DNA of 64,000 nt from Ustulina deusta (lineage: Eukaryota > Ascomycota > Sordariomycetes > Xylariales > Xylariaceae): positions 868,001 through 932,000 of the forward strand of contig JAJNNX010000013.1 in NCBI GenBank assembly GCA_023159155.1. Direction: 5' to 3'. The notes under the pieces were generated by a model. The model worked only from the letters and a program-made list of their open reading frames with translations, made no database searches and had not been told where the DNA came from. The translations under genes were made by a program, and so were the position numbers. Below are positions 57,671-64,000 of the stretch, piece by piece. Every line of letters starts with the position of its first letter. Position 1 is the first letter of the stretch.

Positions 57671-59100
57671 GATTCGAGCCCATGCTGTCCCTGGAATGGA
57701 CTATGGAAGTTGGATGCCTCCGCAATCCTATCAATATCATCGACCTAGCGGCGAGGCTCTAATTATAGCCGACCTTCCCACTTATGCCTGAGTTTCCCCC
57801 CCGCCGACCCCCAATGACTTCCTAGGAAGTCACACCTCCCCCCTTCTCTGAGAATCCCTCACGCATGACTGCCTGGGAAGTCACACCTTCCCTCAATGGC
57901 ATCCGTTCCTCAAGGAATGAATTCCCGGCAAGTCCAAACCTCCCTCCGAGGGTCCCTCACCGCATAATTGGCTCTGCTGGCCACTCCGTCAGTCTAGCCA
58001 CTTCATAGCTTCCTGCGCCCTGGGATGTTCCCTCCTAGTGACGCGCACATGGTCGTATCTTTTGGAGGCGCAGGCTAATGCCATACCCTTATGTCGCCTG
58101 ATCTTCAGTCTGCCTCACCTCTGGCGTATTCCATGCGACTTGGCTTGCCGAGAACTCGCTTCATTGAGAGGCCGAACGCTTTCTACGTCCTTCATTGTTG
58201 CGACTCCTAGGGGGTTCACCCGTCAGGAGGCCTGCCATATGTCACTCCTTCGGATGCACATCGAAGCTTATGGTAGTGTGGTAAGCCTGAAATGGCTTGC
58301 CTGAGACGTTCTCGGGGACCCTAGGCCATATGCAGGAGGTCCTTCTGACGATGACCAATGTAAGGCTGAGTTTATGGCTTTCAGAGATACTTAGACTGAG
58401 TCGAGCCCAAATTTGCCCCTGGAATGGACCATGGAACTTGGTTCCTTTCGCCCTCTTCTTTCTCCTAGCTCCTGAGGGACTTTCATAGGATAACTTCCTA
58501 AGAAGTCGTACCATTTCCCCTCAGAGTGTCACGTTTCAGAAGTAGAATAGGTCAGGTACAACAGTCGTATTATAAGTAGGTAGGAATCGTACAAGACTAA
58601 TCCTTGGAGAGTAGAAGAAAGGAGTGTGAGTCTCCCTCGGGGTAAGTATGCACAGATGGAGGGCTATCCTCAGCCCTAGTCTCACTAGCCTAGCTCCTGA
58701 AACAGAGCCTCTCACGACACAACTTCCTACGCCTCTCCCTATGGCAACCTCCGTCGGTCTAGCTACCTCATACCCTTCTGAGCCCTAGTATCTCCGCCCT
58801 CCTAGCTACGCACCCAAAGTTGTATCCCTGGGAGGCGCAGGCTAATCACATGGTTCACAATGCTTGCCAAACCTTCCTATCGCTTGATCATCTGAGTATG
58901 CCTTACCTGTGGCCGAATCACATCGAAACACGAGGGGCTTAGCTTCAGGGGATGCCCCTGCGATTCGCGTCATCGAAGAGCCCATATTGCCATGGCTCTA
59001 GTTGGTACCCATGTCGGAAGGCCTGCTGTTTTCCAGTTTCTTATAAGCCATTGGAGCCCTCGAAGCTAGGTAGTAAAGCCATCACAAGCATGCTTGAGTC
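57671..59100 (+). repeat. Two diverged direct repeat units of about 0.73-0.76 kb
   Basis: Unit A begins near 57671 and unit B near 58398. Anchors shared in order: a segment with CCTGGAATGGACTATGGAAG (57690) versus its counterpart (58418); CCTAGGAAGTCACACC (57822) versus CCTAAGAAGTCGTACC (58496); a GGAGGCGCAGGCTAAT block (58063 versus 58832); and GGCCTGC near 58229 and 59018. Differences are mostly substitutions plus small indels. The units could be non-autonomous element copies or a tandem duplication of an old promoter region. Confidence 0.75.
57815..57946 (+). repeat. Inner tandem repeat, about 51-bp period, three copies
   Basis: Within unit A, a motif of the form ACTTCCTAGGAAGTCACACC appears at 57816, with diverged versions near 57867 (ACTGCCTGGGAAGTCACACC) and 57918 (AATTCCCGGCAAGTCCAAACC). 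The first copy is a perfect palindrome around TTCCTAGGAA. Confidence 0.7.
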
Positions 59101-59224
59101 TTAAAAGAGTATAAAAGACACACGCTTCCCCAGAGAACCATTTCTCTCTTCGTCTACCTTGACATGACAAGATAAGGCATAAAATTACATTCTATTCTTT
59201 CTATCGCCGTTTCCTTGCTGAGAA

Positions 59225-61486
59225 ATGCCTGCCACCACAAGACGCCGTACAGCTCTTCAGTCTTCAGACCAAGTACAGGAGTCTACTAGCAACAGACCGC
59301 TAACGGATTCCGCAGCTTCTCGCCGACCAACAGTGGATCCTTCAACTCCTGGGCCTTTACAGCCTTTCATGAGTTTTAAAACTCCTGAACCACCACTGTT
59401 CAACACTCTCACCCCACCGCAGACAAACAATGGCGTGGCTCAGCCTGTGGCCTCTCACTTCGAGCTTCAAATTCTTATCGCTGATCTTAAGCGGGCGTCG
59501 GCGACATATTTACGCATAGAAGATTTGACCCTGTTCATGTCTCATTTCTCGCCCCACGAACGGTTCCAATTACGCCACTTATTGGAGAAACTCATTGAGT
59601 GTTGCGATGGACTGTGCCCGACTGTACCGGACGGAAGTTCAGATACTTCGGAATTCTCCTCGGAATCCTTTGGTGTTGATCCTCATATTCTGTTTAGGTC
59701 AGAAGGTCAGCCTCCGGGCTCGACTAAGGACGTTATCGAGCTTGATAGCCAGCCCCAAGACCAGTCTGAAGACGAACCTGAAGGAGAGTCTGAAGAGGAG
59801 CCCCAAGAGGAGTCTGAAGTCTCTTCAGAAAACTCTACTATCTCCCAAGATGAGTCATATGACAAGCTGAATCCTGACACGGACTCTCCTTCCAAGTCTC
59901 AACACATAAGCAAGGCCTGCATGATGACATCACAATCTGTCCCCGAATTCGCCGATGAGGGTTTCCGACAAGTTGAACAATTTAAAATGCATGGAGTCCC
60001 TACACAGGCGTACAAAGACATATTTGTTTCCTTAAAGCAGACGCCACAGGATGAAGCCCAATGGTCAGACGGCTCGGAATGGATAGCACTAGTCGAAGCA
60101 GGAAATCAGGACCAACAAAGAAGCTCAATTTATTACGTCATAACCGCGATAGGCCTACATCGATGGCGTAAGAGTCAAGTTCAGCTCCTCCAGCTCTCGT
60201 TATCTCCGAAAGTTGCTGCGCAGAAAGTATCGAGAAGGGTTATCGGTGCTCCCGAGGATCTGTGCGATAAGAACGCATGGGAACGGCGACGCAAGAATCT
60301 CAATACACATCTTACACGTGGTAAAAAATGGGCCACGTTGGTTGAAGAGCTTGGTTTTGGCATCTTATTCAAGGAACCGTGGTGAGTATATTCCCCTACA
60401 AACTCGTAACATATTGCTTACCTTTGGATTTTAGGAGCTTGGCAAAGTTAAGTGAACCCGTTTTGAAGAAATCGATCAGTCAGTTGCGAGAAGACGCTTC
60501 AAAGATGCGCGTATTACGGCTGCTTGGAGATCAGATGGATTTACTTCTAGACACTGGCCGGACAGACCCAATCGCTTTCAGGGAGGCTCTAGGAGAGCAA
60601 GGACTATTGAACCCTCTGCCTCTACCGCCGTGCTCTGACGTATCTAAAGAAGTCATATCGTTGCAAATGCGCATGAGGCGTTTATCACCTACGGGCGCCC
60701 TTCTCATTAAGCGTACGACATTTCATTTCGATATTGACATCCTCGACCGGCTTAACGAAACCAATTGGCTTAACGATAATCTTGTTTTACTTTGCCTGCA
60801 TTTGGCGGACAAGCTTTCATATGTTCGTGTAGGCCTGTCCGTCCCTACTCATCGGCAAGTCCGACCAGACAAGATGTTATCGAAGCCCTTTGAAAGAGCT
60901 GCACAGCAGGTCAAGGAATGGAATAGTCTTAAACCCGAGCATCGCCTTGTCTGCTTTTTCCCGCTTTTCCAGCGAGAGAATCATTTCAGCCTTCTCGAGA
61001 TCAATCAGAGAGATGGTTTCATCTATCACTATGATTCGATGGGAAGTAGCAGTAATGTCGGTATTCAGGTAAGGCTATTAATTCCTCGATAAGACTTTCG
61101 GCGCTGATTATTCTCGGCAGACGGCGTGTGAAGATCAATTCCCAGGATTAAAATTTGCTAATCAGGTTTGTGCGGCGCTTTCGATAAAGAGGTCGGTCAC
61201 TGATGGTCTACAGGCGAGTCCTTGCCAGCTCGACAGTTTTAGCTGTGGTCCGTTGGTGATTGAAATGGCGTGTTGCCGCATGATGGGCCGGCCAGTTTCC
61301 CTCAGGAACGTTGATCTTCACGATGCAATGAAGCTGAGAGTTGATGCTTTGGGCCTCATCAAGAAGGCCTGGTATTCAGATGCCATGGCTCCATTTGAAC
61401 AGTCGTCGAAAGGGAAACGTAAGGGGGGAAAACTTTACGAGAGGCCGGCGAAACGATCTAAGTTAGATGGGTTGATTGAGATTTGA
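59225..61486 (+). CDS. Ulp1/C48-type cysteine protease (SUMO-protease-like), intact
   Basis: Exons 59225-60381, 60435-61068, 61121-61486; 718 residues. The C-terminal 260 residues hold a Ulp1-type (C48) fold: NWLNDNLVLLCLHLADK, then the catalytic His569 (ENHFSLLEIN), Asp586 (FIYHYDSMG), Gln633 and Cys639 (QLDSFSCGP). The order and spacing match known Ulp1 enzymes, so it is probably active in cleaving SUMO or a related modifier. The N-terminal 250 residues are Ser/Glu-rich, with an acidic stretch of DEPEGESEEEPQEESE type. A middle region (ATLVEELGFGILFKEPW) is alpha-helical. Fungal genomes carry lineage-specific, expanded C48 families that often sit in repeat-rich regions; membership is my inference from context. 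Exon 3 reads through without the intron that a short ORF might suggest. Codon use is ordinary for this window. Confidence 0.9.
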
Positions 61487-64000
61487 GATTTACTATCTAG
61501 AAGAATAATAGATCCAATGTAGTAGCTATTAAACTCTGTGTCCACGTCTCAAGAGAGATTGGGAAGCTGTCGGCTGTTCTGTGTACTACTCCGACTCCAT
61601 ACCGGTCTGGACCTTTACCGATCGTTGCACCACAATTTCGTGCTAGTAAAATATGGTAGTCGATCGGCTTCTAAATGACCTTGATCTGGCTTCCCTTCGA
61701 TCCAGCCCTTTTACCGCGTCGCAGTCATCGTACTCTAATTTGAATTAGCTATGAGCATTTCCCCACGCCAGTGCGCGTTGATGGGAGAATAAAGGAATAT
61801 AGGCTTAACTGGAATGTAACAATGTACCGAGCCTCCAACATCTGTCGGAGCGCCACTACAAGCAGGCTTCTGAATTGCATCGATTTGCACTCATTGCTTT
61901 CTGTGTTGTTTCAGGCTGCCGCCCACGTACGAATGCCACACGGCAAGGTCGCTGGCGTAGTCCTTCGACTGATGCTTCCTACGAACCGTGTAAGGATTGA
62001 CCTCAAAGCGGCCGTTGATAAATACTTTCTGTTCGGCGCGCTCGATAACGGCGTCTCCATGCGCTGGTGTTTTTTGTTCTGCTGTTCATTCTTTTTTTCA
62101 AGGCCCTACAACGCATATAATAGTACTGGAACTTATAAGGACAACTATAGTATAAATAAAGGCAAATAATATTGATTCATAGACATCTTATAGCGTACTA
62201 CCCACAATATCCTCCAAATTATAAAGCAAACGCAGACTAAATATAACGCAAACTTTAATAGTGAAAGGTAGAAACAAGTAATAAAGCTTGGTCAGATTGT
62301 AGCCAAACATGAAAAGCCCCGAAGCCCGCTTTGCCTTATCCTAGCCATCCACGTCGCCGACTCGTCTTTACGCCTCGACAGTTAGCCAAATCCATCCAGG
62401 ACTAGTCCAGCTGTTGTACTTACACTATACCTCCTCATCACCACTCCCATCTATGCTACTATACGGGGTAGCAGGTATACTGCGCATAAGGAAGTTCAAT
62501 GTGATTATGTTGTGCTACACACTGATCTCTTTTTTTCCGAAGATATGTGCAGCGTGACACAAGGACCCGCAGGAAATAGAGTAACCACGCAACATGTGGC
62601 GATATAAGTTGGATGCCAACATATGGACTCGATACATTCATTAACATCTACCGAGACTTGGATACAGAGGCAAGGTGGCCTACTGAGCTTGGTGGCCTCT
62701 TCGTAGAGTTTCAACGTGAACAGGTAGAGAAAGTCATCGCGTTGTAAGGTGCTTGCTCGAGAGAGCCATGAAAAGATATGGAAGAGTCTTAAGGGGGAGT
62801 AATGAGCTGGGTAGAGGCGGGGTGGGATAGCAATAGAGTGTATAGATGCATAAGTAAATTGAAAAGCTCGTGATGCGATCATGTCGTGGCGTGCCTGATG
62901 CACCCATCCGTTGAGGATTAGTTTAACTCTCTTCTGGGAACGGGTTAATGGCATATTTTGACTTTTTCCCTGCAATTCAATATAAATTTCGCCGCCTAAA
63001 ATTATAGGAGTTGTATGTTTTGCCATAGTGGCAAAGGAATAGGCTTGGAAGTGAAGCTGTTGCTTTGCTTTCATGTAAGTACTATAGTGCTAATATATCA
63101 TCCCTCGAATAAAGCACCAATTTTAACCTTTTATTTTCGCATAAAAGGCGTTTTGCTCCTTATTATACCGACTACAAGATCTCTACAGAGTTATTATTAC
63201 GTAACTACGTTCTTTGTTGCAAAACCCAACAGGATAGAATGGTTTAAAAATAGCCTTGCTTTATCTAGAATGTAACATGCCTGCGGTTGTTCGAAGTTGT
63301 GGCTTAGAGCCTCTTCGAAATGGTTCGTGTTGGACATGGTGGGTGATAGGACGCGTTGCTACGTGAGGGACACCAAATGGTCTTTCACTGCGCCTCCTTT
63401 CTTATATAGAGCTTCTTAATTTAGGTATGGCAGAAACTACCATAAGCTTTAACTGACTGAATACGTAGGGCTTAACTCGGGACAAGATGGCCGATAATAG
63501 CCTGTCATGAAGTGTTATGGGACCAACAACCGTAGATCCTTCCTGGCCATGTCGTAAGAGAGCATGAATTGATTTGGGCCCAAGTTCTATTGGCTACTAT
63601 GTATCCGAATTTCCTGAACCCTGTTGGGACTAACCAATAGATGGCAAGATTAACTAACAACTACAATTTGTCACCCAAAGCTATCTTCGGATCAGGGTAC
63701 CGGAAGTATTTCTTGCGTATCAAAGCGGATTTGGTGGAATACGTAATAGGCCTTGCTCGAAAGAGACCCCGCCCAGTCGAGGATTAAGGGAAGATCACCA
63801 ACAACCCCTCCTATTACCCCCTACACAAGCGAAATCAACTCAGGGATTCCAAAAAATACCGTTCCTGGAGCGAGGAATGTGGCTAATGAAACCCAAGGCA
63901 GCATTACCACGGAAGAACGCCGGTGTCGATTGAATCGCCTCATAATACGCTGGATATCCTCGTTGGATCAAGGTTCGCGGCACGCAGGCTTACGCCAGAG
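61487..64000. other. Terminal 2.5-kb region without a firm gene
   Basis: Contents seen: an ORF of 132 codons at 61771-62169 (plus) and one of 189 codons at 62505-63074 (minus), neither recognised. Near 63600-63960, a minus-strand frame with stops includes LPWVSLATFLAPGTVFFGIP, perhaps a decayed membrane-protein or element gene running out of the window. AT-rich parts are at 62090-62300 and 63080-63280. Confidence 0.4.
62505..63074 (-). CDS. Unrecognised 189-codon ORF
   Basis: Longest ORF in the last 2.5 kb. It has MPLTRSQKRVKLILNGWVH and an aromatic-rich middle, then a Cys-rich end. There are no clear domains or splice partners. It may be chance or part of an element. Confidence 0.22.
   Translation of the reverse strand: MKAKQQLHFQAYSFATMAKHTTPIILGGEIYIELQGKSQNMPLTRSQKRVKLILNGWVHQARHDMIASRAFQFTYASIHSIAIPPRLYPAHYSPLRLFHIFSWLSRASTLQRDDFLYLFTLKLYEEATKLSRPPCLCIQVSVDVNECIESICWHPTYIATCCVVTLFPAGPCVTLHISSEKKRSVCSTT

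Larger units (their letters stand above)
57111..59224. other. Repeat-bearing region upstream of the Ulp1-type gene
   Basis: No coding ORF is supported. It is dominated by two diverged direct units (57671-59100, listed separately) and then the promoter of the protease gene. A TATAAAA at 59110-59116 lies about 110 bases before the ATG at 59225 and is a plausible TATA box. Confidence 0.5.

Noticed and set aside
61130..61260. Apparent third intron in the Ulp1-type gene
   Set aside because: A GT..AG pair exists, but the sequence reads open and in frame from 61121 to the stop, so no intron is needed.
1..64000. CRISPR array, rRNA operon or bacterial operon structure
   Set aside because: Gene structure is spliced and eukaryotic throughout; no regularly spaced identical repeats were seen.

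Overview
This is nuclear DNA of a filamentous ascomycete (Pezizomycotina, most likely a Sordariomycete). Almost every gene is cut by 50-230 bp introns with GT..AG ends. The gene content is typically fungal: Zn2Cys6 regulators, an allantoate-type (ACS) permease, a NIC1-type nickel permease, a PRM10/ThrE membrane protein, a CH-domain protein and a P450. Intergenic DNA is long, rich in CCTA/TAGG tetranucleotides, and includes AT-rich blocks with TE and NLR relics of the kind RIP leaves. The lineage is inferred from style, not from a marker gene.

Layout. 1-9.5 kb: 3' part of a Zn2Cys6 regulator (+), an ACS permease (-), an amidase (+) and a nickel permease (+), a plausible nitrogen-acquisition neighbourhood. 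9.9-13.2 kb: a 1035-aa calpain-family protease (-). 13.2-22.7 kb: gene-poor DNA with one reverse-transcriptase remnant. 22.7-27.7 kb: a complete Zn2Cys6 regulator (+), Mn superoxide dismutase without transit peptide (-) and a small unknown gene (+). 27.7-30.3 kb: nothing firm. 30.3-36.8 kb: a conserved-looking unknown protein (+), an NDUFAF2-like complex I assembly factor (-) and a CH-domain/coiled-coil actin-binding protein (+). 38.2-46.0 kb, all on minus: an FAH-alpha/beta hydrolase fusion, a PRM10-like ThrE membrane protein with a 27-nt exon, and a multi-pass membrane protein. 47.5-49.3 kb: a cytochrome P450 with six exons' worth of coding compressed into five exons and four short introns (-). 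49.3-64 kb: an accessory region with two neighbouring genes each interrupted by a single TAG, a TPR relic of an NLR-type gene, a pair of diverged 0.75-kb repeats and an intact Ulp1/C48-type protease gene (+).

Exon joins were worked out by hand: each gene model keeps one open frame through all joins, and total coding lengths divide by three. Joins were checked against remembered family motifs, not alignments. No complete new multigene system is visible. The best leads are the FAH-hydrolase fusion, the two single-TAG genes at 52.7-54.3 kb, and the Ulp1-type protease next to duplicated DNA. No convincing tRNA, rRNA or CRISPR array was found.
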